Assembly: GCA_965153355.1 (NCBI GenBank)
Contig: OZ231127.1
Span: 29,760,001 to 29,824,000 of the forward strand
DNA length: 64,000 bases
From: Flaccisagitta enflata
Lineage: Eukaryota > Chaetognatha > Sagittoidea > Aphragmophora
Direction: 5' to 3'
Part shown: positions 35,556 to 47,400 of the stretch, one piece after another
How the letters are laid out: each line of letters begins with the position of its first letter
Position numbering within the stretch: the first letter of the stretch is position 1
Translations under genes and position numbers: made by a program
Notes under the pieces: generated by a model
Databases searched by the model: none
What the model was told of the DNA's origin: nothing
Seen by the model: the letters and a program-made list of their open reading frames with translations, nothing else

Positions 35556-36863
35556 ATGAAGTCCATGATGGCATACCTTGAAGTCCATGATGGCATACCT
35601 TGAAGTCCATGATGGCATACCTTGAAGTCCATGATGGCATACCTTGAAGTCCATGATGGCATACCTTGAAGTCCATGATGGCATACCTTGAAGTCCATGA
35701 TGGCATACCTTGAAGTCCATGATGGCATACCTTGAAGTCCATGATGGCATACCTTGAAGTCCATGATGGCATACCTTGAAGTCCATGATGGCATACCTTG
35801 AAGTCCATGATGGCATACCTTGAAGTCCATGATGGCATACCTTGAAGTCCATGATGGCATACCTTGAAGTCCATGATGGCATACCTTGAAGTCCATGATG
35901 GCATACCTTGAAGTCCATGATGGCATACCTTGAAGTCCATGATGGCATACCTTGAAGTCCATGATGGCATACCTTGAAGTCCATGATGGCATACCTTGAA
36001 GTCCATGATGGCATACCTTGAAGTCCATGATGGCATACCTTGAAGTCCATGATGGCATACCTTGAAGTCCATGATGGCATACCTTGAAGTCCATGATGGC
36101 ATACCTTGAAGTCCATGATGGCATACCTTGAAGTCCATGATGGCATACCTTGAAGTCCATGATGGCATACCTTGAAGTCCATGATGGCATACCTTGAAGT
36201 CCATGATGGCATACCTTGAAGTCCATGATGGCATACCTTGAAGTCCATGATGGCATACCTTGAAGTCCATGATGGCATACCTTGAAGTCCATGATGGCAT
36301 ACCTTGAAGTCCATGATGGCATACCTTGAAGTCCATGATGACATACCTTGAAGTCCATGATGACATACCTTGAAGTCCATGATGGCATACCTTGAAGTCC
36401 ATGATGGCATACCTTAAAGTCCATGATGGCATACCTTAAAGTCCATGATGGCATACCGTGAAGTCCATGATGGCATACCTTGAAGTCCATGATGGCATAC
36501 CTTGAAGTCCATGATGGCATACCTTGAAGTCCATGATGGCATACCTTGAAGTCCATGATGGCATACCTTGAAGTTCATGATGGCATACCTTGAAGTTCAT
36601 GATGGCATACCTTGAAGTTCATGATGGCATACCTTGAAGTTCATGATGGCATACCTTGAAGTTCATGATAGCATACCTTGAAGTTCATGATGGCATACCT
36701 TGAAGTCCATGATGGCATACCTTGAAGTCCATGATAGCATAACTTGAAGTCCATGATAGCATACCTTGAAGTCCATGGTGGGCCACCATGGTGGCATACC
36801 TTGAAGTCCATGATGGCATACCTTGAAGTCCATGAGGGCACACCTTGAAGTCCATGATGGCAT
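35556..36863. repeat. 22-bp minisatellite, main block
   Basis: About 59 units of AAGTCCATGATGGCATACCTTG. The middle is almost invariant; variants (GTTCATG, TAAAGTCC, GATAGCAT, GGTGGGCC) collect towards the right end. Three minus-strand frames are open only because the unit has no stop codon in any frame. Confidence 0.97.
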
Positions 36864-36929
36864 ATAAGTCTCTACACGACAGAATTTACTACCACACAGA
36901 CCATGTCAAATAATCGGTTTTACGTGGTT

Positions 36930-37385
36930 AAAAAGTCTAGTCTAGTCTAGTTTCAATTTGAGGAATAAGTATCATTTACTATCATCGAGATAGACAATTA
37001 TTGCGCTCAATTAGTTGCAGTCAGACAGTTGAATTTCACTCATGTTAGTCTAACTCAAATACAGTTGGAGTAAAACTCGAATACATTTGGAGTCAAACTA
37101 GAAAGCAATCGGAGTCAAACTCAAATAGTGAGTCAAACTCGAAAAGTTGGAATCAAACTCAGAGAGTTAAGAGTCAAACTCGATTCTTAAGAGACTAAAA
37201 ATTCGACTAAGGTTTTGACTCAAAGGTTTCCAAAAATTCGACTATAATTTTTAGACTCTAAAAGTTAGAGTCTAATAATTTGACTCTAACTTTTAGACTC
37301 CAACTTTTCAAGTTTGACTCTAGCGCCGCGCGCCAGCTTAAAATGTCATAGATTTCGCAGAAGACGGCGTACTTCACCTGCGCGA
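36930..37385. repeat. AGTCAAACTCGAA-type degenerate repeats
   Basis: Short irregular units (GGAGTCAAACTCGAA; TTTGACTCTAACTTTT) in both orientations, so the stretch can fold back on itself. No gene seen. Confidence 0.6.
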
Positions 37386-37510
37386 TCAAAGATGGCATAC
37401 CTTGAAGTCCATGATGGCATACCTCAAAGTCCATGATGGCGTACCTTGAAGTCCATGATGGTGTACCTTGAAGTCCATGATGGTGTACCTTGAAGTCCAT
37501 GATGGCGTAC
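37386..37510. repeat. 22-bp minisatellite, second block
   Basis: Six units of the 35556 repeat, with GGTGTACC and GGCGTACC variants absent from the main block. Confidence 0.95.
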
Positions 37511-37995
37511 CTCGGGGTTAGAAAATGAATCCTGAAAATTAGAGTTCAAGCTTCAATTTGAAAAATCAGAATTCGAATTCTAAAAATTAGAGTCCATACT
37601 TGAATTCTAAAAATCAGAAATCGAATTCCCAAAACTAGAGTTCAAGCCTGAATTCTAAAAATAGAAGTTGAATTCTAAAAATTAGAATTTGAATTCTGAA
37701 AATTAGAGTTCATGCTTGAATTCTAAAAATTAGAATTCGAATTCTAAAAATTAGAGTTCAAGCTTGAATTCTAAAAATTAGAATTTGAATTCTAAAAATT
37801 AGAGTTCAAGCTCGAATTCTGAAAATTAGAATTCGAATTCTAAATATTAGAGTTCAAACTCGAACTCTAAAATTTAGAATTCAAGCTCCAACTCTAAAAG
37901 TTAGAGTTCAAGCCTGAACTCTAACAATTAGAATTCGAATTCTAAAAGTTAGAGTTCGAATTCTAACAATTAGAATTCGAACTCTAACTTTTCAA
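37511..37995. repeat. GAATTCTAAAAATTAGA array
   Basis: Alternating GAATTCTAAAAATTAGAAT and TTAGAGTTCAAGCTTGAATT units, 24-28 bp, largely self-complementary. Confidence 0.85.
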
Positions 37996-38165
37996 GCGGA
38001 AAATTTCCGCGGCTCATTTTTCGCGGAATACGGTGGTAAATGAAGCCCCTCACGTCGGGACAGGGTTCGCGTCGATAGGTAATCACCACTAACGAAGAGG
38101 GAAAGTCGGAAAAACGCCAAAGTCCCGGTGCTAAAAACGCGCTAAAAAGTGCTAAAACTTTGGCA

Positions 38166-38403
38166 CCGTTCCCCCCCCTGAAAGAAAGAAAAAAAAAATA
38201 AAAAGAAAAAAAAAGAAAAAGACAGAAAGAAAGAAAGAAAAAAAAAAAGAAAAAGAAAAAAAACAAGAAAGAATGAAACGAGAAAAAAAGTAATGAGAAA
38301 GAAAGAAACAAGAAGGAAACAAAGAAAGGAGAAAGAAAGAAAAAAAGATTGAAAGAAAGAGAGAAAGAAACAAGAAAGAAGGAAAGAAAAAAGAAAAAAA
38401 AAA

Positions 38404-38454
<51 letters not shown>

Positions 38455-38455
38455 C

Positions 38456-38503
<48 letters not shown>

Positions 38504-38505
38504 AA
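38166..38505. repeat. (GAAA)n tract
   Basis: Pure from about 38404 to 38505, degenerate with AAAAAG and GAAAC variants to the left. Confidence 0.96.
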
Positions 38506-38654
38506 ATGCGCATTTATGATTGTGCAGTTGTTATTGTGTGTGTGTTTGTGTTGGAGTGGGGGTTAGGAGTTGGGGTTGGGGCAAGGCTGGGGGTTGGATG
38601 CCCCTCCCCACCCGTCCGCAATGATATTGTTACCCCGCCTTACTTGTTTTTTTG

Positions 38655-38780
38655 GGTGCGACAAAGCACCTCTATAACTGGCTGTGTCTGTTGTTCAGTC
38701 AGTCAGTTGGTTGGTCGGTCGGTTGGTTGGTCGGTCAGTTGGTTGGTTGGTTGGTCAGTCGGTTGGTAACGCATTCGTTC
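38655..38780 (-). mobile_element. Hairpin-ended element, GGTGCG type
   Basis: Reverse orientation: GGTGCGACAAAGCACCTC (38655 on) then TATAACTGGCTGTGTC and a (GGTT/GGTC)n run. The same type occurs in forward orientation at 48240-48348. Confidence 0.5.
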
Positions 38781-39429
38781 GACGATCCACACGTCGCACC
38801 TATTGGCTTGGCCTTGTTCATTCATAAATGCTTTTTAGTCGCTTGCTAAGCGACTGATCAGAGGGTATGTTAATTGGTCGGGAGCAACTCTAAAAGAGCC
38901 TTTCTCATTGAGAGGGAGTGTTTATTGAATAGAAGGATGCGCCACTTTTCCTGCCCACCCACATAACAGCCCCCAACCATGTACAAAACTGCCCCTGTCC
39001 ACCAGAATAACTGCTTCTGCCCATTCAAAGCGATACTGTATTGGTCGTGTTTCCATCCTCGTTTTTGTCCTGTGCAGATGTCCAGCATGTGCATCTGTTC
39101 ATTCCACGCCCCTGCCCTTCCATGAATAAGACTGATGTGTTGGTTGTTGGGTCGCTCAGCTCTCTATTTGGTTCAGAATTAAGGATTGCTATAGACGAGA
39201 AAAGCAGATAAAAAAAGCTTCAAAATTGCAGTCCCCGGCTGGGGACTGCAATAATTGAAGCTTTCTCGTCGCGTAAACGCGACTCGAGAAGATACACAAC
39301 AAAAAATATTTAAAATCTGAAAAAAAATTAAAGAAAAAAAAAAAAAAAAAAACAAATTCAAAAAAAAATTTCAAAAAAAAATAAATTGATGTCCATGACG
39401 GCATACCTTAAACATTAAACACTGATGTC

Positions 39430-39699
39430 CAAGTGTGCACATGTCTGTACACACATGTGTGTGTGTACACGCGTGTGTACACGCGCGTGTGCGTGTACAC
39501 GCGCGTGTGCGTGTACACCTGTGTGTGTGTATACACGCATGTGTGTGTACACGCGTGTGTGTGTACACACGTGTGTGTACACACGCGTGTGTACACACGC
39601 GTGTGTGTGTGTGTGCACACGTGTGTGTGTGTGTGAACATGTGTGAACATGTGTGTGAACATGTGTGTGAACATGTGTGTGTGTACACGTGTGTGTGTA

Positions 39700-39787
<88 letters not shown>

Positions 39788-39798
39788 TGTGTGTGTGA
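39430..39798. repeat. (TG)n tract with TGTACACGCG units
   Basis: TGTGTGTACACGCGTG palindromic units (39440-39690) pass into a pure TG run (39705-39798). Alternating purine-pyrimidine and self-complementary. Confidence 0.96.
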
Positions 39799-40069
39799 AC
39801 CTAATAACCATGAAGGTGAACTTTGACCAGTACAAATCTCCTGAATACTTTAAGTAACTCAGTGTTGGGACTTACAAGTAACTAAATTACTAGTTGTTTA
39901 TCATTTAAATCATAATAATGAAATTGCTGTGAAGCAAGACAACAACATGAGTGAGTATAGCATAATGTCAAACTAATAAATACATCACACAAAAATCTTT
40001 AAACAAATAAATGGTCATCCGCAACATGCAAATGAGAAAACTGCGAATCTCCTCAATGGACAGTTCACC

Positions 40070-40812
40070 CACTCCCACAGCAGTAATATATTACTACATA
40101 AATAAGTTTATATCTCATACACCAGACCTCAGATTTAATTCGAATTTTGCAGGGGTTGTTCATTTAGTACCCTTTACTTGTATACCAAATTGAAAAAAAA
40201 TTCACATAGTTTTACTACCCTCTACCTATGTAAAATGCCTAAGTCCTAGTAACATATTACTACATAAATAAGCTAATATCTCATACACCAGACCTCAGAT
40301 TTAATTCAAATTTTGCAGGTGTTGTTTATTTAGTACCCTTTGCTTGTATTCCAAATTAAAAAAAAATTCACATAGTTTTACTACCCTCTACCTATGTAAA
40401 ATGCCTAAGTCCTAGTAACATATTACTACATAAATAAGCTAATATCTCATACACCAGACCTCAGATTTAATTCGAATTTTGCGGGGGTTGTTTATTTAGT
40501 ACCCTTTACTTGTATACCAAATTAAAAAAAAATTCACATAGGTTTACTACCCTCTGCCTATGGAAATCGCCTAAGTCTAGTAAAATATTACTACAAAAAT
40601 AATAGGCAAAGGGTAGTAAAAGTTAATGAATTTTTCTGAAAATTGGTACACAAGCTCCCATTGACATAAAAATACCACTGGTAAAGTTTCATGAACTTCT
40701 GAGGTCTGGTTCAAAAGATATGAGAAGGTTTTAAACGAACGAACGAACAACAGACAACGCATCACTGCTACTTTATAGTCACCGACGAAAACTGTTCGTC
40801 GGGGACAAAAAT
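40070..40812 (+). mobile_element. Long hairpin-ended element (3 x ~177-bp repeats)
   Basis: Three direct ~177-bp repeats (ATATCTCATACACCAGACCT and TAGTACCCTTTACTTG in each, starting near 40085, 40255 and 40435), a partial unit, a (GAAC)n run at 40735-40752 and the inverted end AGTCACCGACGA ... TCGTCGGGGAC plus AAAAA. Confidence 0.55.
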
Positions 40813-40860
40813 AGTTATCATTCATGATTGAATTGAAATCTTATCTCATCAAATCAAATC

Positions 40861-40938
40861 AATGAATGAAAGAATGAATGAATGAATGAGTGAGTGAATG
40901 AATGAATGAATGAATGAATAAATGAATGAATGAATGAA
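40861..40938. repeat. (AATG)n microsatellite
   Basis: About 18 tetranucleotide units with GAGTGAGT interruptions. Confidence 0.93.
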
Positions 40939-41064
40939 TATGCATACAAAGTATGGATGATTGAAGTTATAGACAATTGCTGAATGGGTAATCGCAAGCT
41001 AACATCTAGATTATAACAATCAAATTATGACATGATGAAAAAATGAGCAAAAAATGGCTTTTTA

Positions 41065-41803
41065 CAGAGGGGCGAACGTTAAAAAATTTTTAACAGGTTT
41101 TTAACGGTTTTTAACATTTTTTAACGGATTTTAACAGATTTTAACAGGTCAAAATTTTAAGAGGTGCCCGTTAAAACATTTTTAACACATACCATGTGCA
41201 GTTAAAAACTCCTTTTTGTTAAAAACTGTCTTGTAAAGTTATCAAAAAGACCTTTTTAACGCTTTAAAATATCTAACAGGATGTTAAAAAGGTTTTTAAC
41301 ACACTTTTTAACAAAATGTTAAAAACCTTTTTAACTGGGTGTTAAAAACCTTTTTAACAAGTTGAAACCTTTTTAACACATTGTTAAAACAGTTTTTAAC
41401 ATGCTGTTAAAAACCTTTTTAACAAGCTGTTAAAAACCTTTTTAACAAGCTGTTAAAAACCTTTTTAACAAGCTGTTAAAAACCTTTTTAACAAGCTGTT
41501 AAAAACCTTTTTAACAAGTTAAAAACCTTTTTAACAAGTTAAAAACCTTTTTAACAAGTTAAAAACCTTTTTAACAAGTTAAAAACCTTTTTAACAAGTT
41601 AAAAACCTTTTTAACAAGTTAAAAACCTTTTTAACAGGTTGGTAAAACACTTTTTAACACGCTGTTAAAAACCTGTTTAACAAGCTGTTCAAAACCATTT
41701 TAACAAACTATTAAAAACCCCGCTGTTAAAAACTTAAAAACTGTTAAAAAATGTTAAAAACTGTTAAAAACCCATTAAAATATTTTTAACGTTCGCCCCT
41801 CTG
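41065..41803. mobile_element. MITE-like element with internal satellite
   Basis: Ends are inverted: CAGAGGGGCGAACGTTAAAA at the left and TTTTAACGTTCGCCCCTCTG at the right. A 6-bp direct repeat TTTTTA flanks it (41059-41064 and 41804-41809), consistent with a target-site duplication. The interior is units of TTTTTAACAAGCTGTTAAAAA (23 bp) that shorten to TTTTTAACAAGTTAAAAACC (18 bp). CAG-type ends recall hAT-like DNA transposons, though a 6-bp duplication is shorter than the usual eight. No protein is encoded. Confidence 0.75.
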
Positions 41804-42109
41804 TTTTTATTGCTTTTATTGACTTACAATTAAGCAAATTGATAAAGAATTTCATAAAAATTGGATATATATAAATTAGATATAATAACAATATTTTGAA
41901 GTATTTTCTTATTGAATATACTTGAAAAATATGAAATAATCTCATTATATTGTGAAAATCATTATCAAATATTAAAATATTATTAATTAGCTAACTAAAA
42001 TAGATTTTGCATTAATTTTTTTTGTTTTATAATCAGAAAGTGATATACTATGCTGCCATGAAGAAAAAAAATATATTATGACACTCTGATTTTTTAACCT
42101 TGGTGACTA

Positions 42110-42767
42110 CCAAATTTCACGCGATCTTGCTCCGTTGAAAAATCGGTTGAAAAATGCCGAAGTTATGCACGTTTTTCACTTTTTGGCTAGTAGGCTAGTT
42201 GGGTGTTAGGCCGGTATGGCCGGTTACCATACTAAAATCTTTACAATTCAAATACATATGTTGAGTCCTTCCATTTAGAGACAACATACCAAGTTTTAAC
42301 CAAATCCGTTGAAAAATGCCGAAGTTATGCACGTTTTTCACTTTTTGGCTGGTAGGCTAGTCGGGTGGTAGGCCGGTTTGGCTGGTTAGCATGCTAAAAT
42401 CATTACAATTCAATTACATGTGTTGAGTCCTTCTATTTAGAGACTACATACCAAGTTTCAACCAAATCGTTTGAAAAATTCCAGAGTTATGCACGTTTTT
42501 CACTTTTAGGCTGGTAGGCTGGTTGGGCCGGTTGGGTGGGTCGGATCATAACATACGCATAGGATGCAAAGCGGCTTACCCTAGTACAACTTCCCTCCAA
42601 ATATGAAGCAAATCGGTCAAGGCGTTCAAAAGTTAGCCCATTTTTAAAAGTGTGGACGACGACAACGACGACAACGACAACGACAACAACGACGACGACA
42701 ACGACGACACCCACCCGCCTTGAATTATAGTCCGCGTCGGAATGGTATTCCGTCGCGGACAAAAAAC
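42110..42767 (+). mobile_element. Long hairpin-ended element (~178-bp repeats)
   Basis: Two full and one partial direct repeat of ~178 bp (AAAATGCCGAAGTTATGCAC in the full units, near 42150 and 42310), a (GACAAC/GACGAC)n run (42653-42708), then TATAGTCCGCGTCGG ... CCGTCGCGGAC (42730-42760) and AAAAA. Same three-part design as the copies at 34965 and 40070 with different unit sequence. Confidence 0.55.
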
Positions 42768-42769
42768 AT

Positions 42770-42975
42770 TCCATGCAAAATTTCGGGCCTCTGAGATAGC
42801 AGGAACCTTCGTCAGGGTGAGGAAGTTTGTATTGAATTAGCATTGGAATCAATATTTCTATTATGCAAATTTTGTCTCTGCCATAGGTTTCTATGGAAAC
42901 TTCATGGTCACCCTGACAAAGGTTCCTGCTGTTCCAGAGGCCTGAAATTTTGCATGGGATGTTTTTTTTACCAAG
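42770..42975. repeat. Short inverted repeat
   Basis: CCATGCAAAATTTCGGGCCT (42770 on) pairs with AGGCCTGAAATTTTGCATGG (to about 42959), and GTCAGGGTGA with TCACCCTGAC inside it. It abuts the long hairpin element. Confidence 0.85.
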
Positions 42976-43131
42976 CCTCAACCATGATAATATTGGTGAG
43001 AGTCAGCGTCGAAGTTTGGGGCGGTTCATGGGACGTAAGGGCCACCATGTCTTGATGATCAAACGCTTTCTATGCTTCATATGACTCCTATGATACGCAA
43101 CAATTCAACGCATCGAAACGCACATTTTCAC

Positions 43132-43411
43132 CTGACGAAGGAACCGGCTTCCAATCACGTCCATCGAAATTCAAACCAAATTTGGAGAGCGCGCCTTTGC
43201 CAAAGTTGGCTCTAGAGAGCATCTCAGCGTCACCGCGATGAAACACGGCGACCCAATCGCCGATCAAGTAACCGGTGAAATGGCGCCATATTATGGAAGA
43301 GGCTGAGGAGGCAGAAGCAGTGGAGACGGCAAGAGGAAAGAAAGGACTCTTCTCGCGAGGGGCAAAACGCTTAGGTTTTGGAATGGGAAGAGGATTCACA
43401 ACGGAAGTCAT
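43132..43411 (-). CDS. TSEN2: TSEN2 exon 1
   Basis: Begins MTSVVNPLPIPKPKRF and contains GYLIGDWVAVFHRGDAEML followed by FGKGALSKFGLNF. In animals and yeast the Sen2 subunit N terminus has the same order: a basic PKRK-like start, a V-x-V strand with a D-x-x-x-L segment, and FGKG-x-LS. The donor TCAG|GTGAAA (phase 1) fits the TSEN2 exon 2 acceptor at 18740, which would give an intron of 24.4 kb. The reading frame hits a stop 44 nt beyond the donor, so the exon end is well placed. TCATTCAG (AG at 43434-43435) upstream of the ATG is acceptor-like and may bound a 5' UTR intron. That the two parts join in one transcript is inferred from homology and phase. Confidence 0.88.
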
Positions 43412-44466
43412 GGTGCGTCAACTACAGCTGAATGATAGTTAGAGTTACTGCAGGTTCAATTGATTGCGACCACTTCGTAACGCCACTCAATCCTCGAGTC
43501 TTTCCATATACTAACACGCGCGAGTCTTAACTATCTCAGACAGTTATTTCGACTGAACATCATTGTACACTGAAAAGACATACGCATTCAATGGCAAATC
43601 AACGATTACACATTTTTTAAAGGTATGTACTTATCACCCAAATATGATAATAACTGACCTAATAGATAAAATCAGCTAGCTTGGTGGTGGCAAATGGTAA
43701 CCTGGGTGGCTGACCAGCGTCTACAGTCTAAAAGCCTGAGTGTATCTGCAAACACGCCCCAAAAAAGAATCATTCGACAAAATTGTATAAGTAAATGGGG
43801 GAAGGACGAAGATTGGTAAATTCTTATCATCCATTTAGGTAATCTAGTCACTGCATTGAAGGACCGATAAAATGCTGCATCGTTTAAGTACACTTGCGGA
43901 AAAGAATCGAGTAAAACAATCAATTCTATAAAAACTATTCCACAATCAAGTTTGAAAAATGCGTTAAAAACATAACCAGCAAAATCACTGTCATGACGCG
44001 ACGCTGATGGAATGATTTCAAAAAGGGGGAGGGGGGGGGGGGGAAGAAAAAAGTGGACAAGTTCAACGGCAACGAAGTGGCAGTATAATGTAAACGCCGG
44101 CATCCCAAGGCAGATAAATGAGGTAACTAGCTACGTTGATACGTAGAGCCGATTCTCTACAAGTATTAGTGCTACCGATTAGTACCCTATCTAAGGATAT
44201 TGCAAAAATAAAATATGATTATTACGACTATAAACGCCAACAATTTACAAGGCATACTACACACAGCTTTAACAATAACAAATCTAACAAACAGTGCTTA
44301 TACAAAAAGTTATTTCAATCTCTTTGTAAATGGAATTGCAGCTCTCAACGTATCGGGTAAAATCTATAACAACATTTGCAAATGGCAAAGATATTGAAGA
44401 AAATATACAAAGAAGCGATTCGAGAGTTCGAGAAAAAAAATCGGGTAGTTATGGTGCGGAATAATT
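43412..44466. other. TSEN2 5' flank / 3' flank of the next gene
   Basis: About 1 kb that must contain the TSEN2 promoter and the 3' UTR of the gene ending at 44467. No coding region or clear TATA box seen; a poly-G run lies at 44021-44043. Confidence 0.5.
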
Positions 44467-47400
44467 TCATAGGAATGTTTCCTGATTATCAACTTCTGGA
44501 GCCGAATCCTCGGACCCCGAAGAAGACGACTCGGCGGCTGAAGGAATGCTGCTCAAGGCGCTCAACTGAGAAACGTCCGTCAACGTCGTCGTCGTCCGCT
44601 CTCGATCCTCGATGCCGTGAAACGTGTCGTCGGCTTTACTGGTAAAAGCGCCGAGGCTCTCGAGGGTAGTGTCATTTACGAAAGGCACATCCGTGCTGTC
44701 GGTGATCGAGGTGTTATTCACGATCGTGTTATCTAGCAAAGTGTTGTCGGCGAGAGTATTGTCCAACATCGTGTTATCGGCGAAGGAATGATCGATGATG
44801 GTATTATCGGCGAAACTTTGATCGACAGTCAAATCTCTAAAACCACGATTCAGCTCGTCCACGCCATACGGTAGAGAAAGATCTTCGCCGATGGATCGAC
44901 AGCTGAGCAAGGACGCGTCGATGGCGATTTCCGAGCCCGGACCTAGGTCCTCGGGAAGCGCCAAGTCAGGCGCGAAGGAAGACGAAGAAGTCATTCTTAT
45001 TCCATGACCGCTTTCACTCAATTTCTCGTTCCAACTGGAATCGCCGTCAATATCCCGTCTCCAAGAACTGCAATCATAGGATTTTTTCCGTTTTATTACA
45101 TAGAAATGATGCTGCTAGCTGAGATTCCATCGCCAAAAGGGTGAACTTCCTACCATTAAGTCTTGGCAAAAGGCCCTGGAAGTTAATAAGAACTACCCAG
45201 ACAAGTGACACTTTTTAACTACGTCCCAAACAAACCAAACTCATTCACGCTCAACAATCAGATGAAAGAAAATCTACGTCTTATATCTGGCTTACATCTA
45301 CGTCTACCAAAACAAATGAAATTCTGACCTCGTAATGGATAATATACAAAATGTTCTATATCACACCCCTTCTCAACCTTTCAACCAACTCCATCGCTAG
45401 TCCACACCTTCCACCTCCATCTTCACCACAACCCCGCTCGCGGTAACAGCATCACCGCCGTATTCTCTCGATCCACGCTCTCTCACCATGATCCTCCTTG
45501 GCGATCTCCGGATGCGACAGATCTCGCCACTTCCGGAGATTCCACATTTCCCAAACCCAAATCGATGTGAGTCTTGGAGTCTCCGAGCGAAGCATCGGCG
45601 GCGTGGCCCATGGCGTCGGCAAACAACGCCGAGGCCACGTCCGGAGAGGGAATACCACCGGGAGTGAAAAACGCCGCGCGTCCCGAGACAGAGGCGCCGA
45701 CGAGGACGTCATTTGGCGAAGGAGTGGCGATAGAATCAACGTCATCCATTTCCTCTCCGTCACCGACGCCGCTCCTGACGCTCAACGAAGAAACGCTGCC
45801 GTATCGCGACGAAGAAGCGGATCCCTTTCGTAGCTTCCAACCGGTCGTCGAATGACGAGAAAAAGCGCTCTCGTTGTGAGTATGACTGACGTCACCTTCA
45901 TCCGCATTTCCGGCGGTAAATACCGGATTGGCGGCTGGATTTCCGGCGTTGGCGTCGTTGAGCCACTCGGGGATTTCCAAATCGGCGGCCTTGAGTAGAG
46001 GGCGGTGCTATATGTGTTGGGGACCCATAAAGTGACGATATCATCCTAACTCGAAAACCAAACCTTGGTGGTACATCATTCCTAACTGTACAGACCCCCA
46101 CCTGGGTAGGAATTCCCCCTGAAGGGTCGGCGCATCATGGATACATATCATTACCACTTGACTTCTGATTTTTGAAGAAAAAAAGGTCTTTTTTCTACAT
46201 AACGGTTCTTTTAAAATGATATTGCATACAGAAAAGGCTTTAAAATCATTTCAAGGCGAGTGACTGAGATGAGCAACGTACAGTGCAATGTTGATTTATG
46301 TCTACATCATTAAGATTGCTGTGAGTTGCTGCAATTTTACTCCGATATTGCAGCAAATTGCGGCAAATCACCAAAATTTGGAAAAAAAGTGGGAAAAATT
46401 TCAGGAGGTTGATGATCAGTACATTGTGATATTTTCGTTTAAAATGTGTATTGCAGCAACATGCATTTTTATCAGTTTTTTAATATCCAAAATTAACACC
46501 CTAGCATTTTTGGCAGCAGCTTGCAGTAAATTATATTTCATGCAATTACGCAACTAAAAATAGAAACTGATCAACCATAAACTACTTATTCGAAAGATGA
46601 GAAACTTACGGGAGTAATGCTGTCTTGGAGATGGATGAAAAGTTTAGTATTTATAAACTACTCTTCTTTACATGACACTTTAAGAATAGTCGCAAAAGCG
46701 TTAGATGGTCACCAGTACCCGTGCCCTGCCTAAGTAGGTTGTGGTAAAACTTGAAGGGAGATTTTTTCCTCCTCCTCCTTCTCCTCCTCGTCCTCCTCTT
46801 CATCCCCCTCCCCTCTGACTCAGATCCTAGGCTCAAGGCCCAAATCCCAGCCTCAAGACCCAAATCCCAGCCTTGAGGTCCAATCCCAGCCTTGAAGCCC
46901 AAAACCCTCCCTTGAGCCCCAAATCCCAGTCTTGGGGATTCAAGGTTAGTATTTGGGCTTCGAGGTTGAGATTCAGGTATTCAAACTGGGATTTGGGCCT
47001 CAAGGTTGGGATTTGGGCTTCAAGGCTGGGATTTGGGCCTAAAGGCTGAGATTTTGACCCCAAGGCTGGGATTTGGGCTTTGAGGCTAGGATCTGAGTCA
47101 GGGCTGGGGGGGGGGGGAAAAGATAAGGAGAGGAAAGAGGAAAAAATTCCCCATATGTGTAAAAGCATAAGTCATCGACCCCTAAAACGTAGGGACCATA
47201 CTTTAATGAGTAATGAGTGCGTCGAAACAGGGATAAAATTGCAATGTATGAAATGGGAATGACTGGTGGAATTCAGTTCTTTCTTGCCGCGGATTTTTTT
47301 CCCAAATCCATGGCCATAGCGAAGCTTTTATTCGAGTAGCTTTATAGCTTTAGGCTGTTGTACATAAAACCTAGTCAACCCTTAGCCCTAACACTAACCC

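Noticed and set aside
35487-36556. Three overlapping 300-codon minus-strand frames (MPSWTSRYAIMDFKVCHHG type)
   Set aside because: The 22-bp unit contains no stop in any frame, so all three are open. This is satellite DNA, not protein.
35556-36863. CRISPR-like regular repeats
   Set aside because: Units are contiguous with no unique spacers, and the DNA is eukaryotic.
39408-39857. Long His-Thr and Cys-Val frames on both strands
   Set aside because: Translation of the TG/TGTACACG tract only.
42487-42981. Minus-strand frame with a poly-Val tract
   Set aside because: Poly-Val is the (GTC/GTT)n microsatellite. The rest runs over an inverted repeat and satellite units.
43654-44103. Minus-strand 143-codon frame between TSEN2 and the next gene
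   Set aside because: Low-quality composition across a poly-G run, no acceptor or donor in phase with either neighbour.
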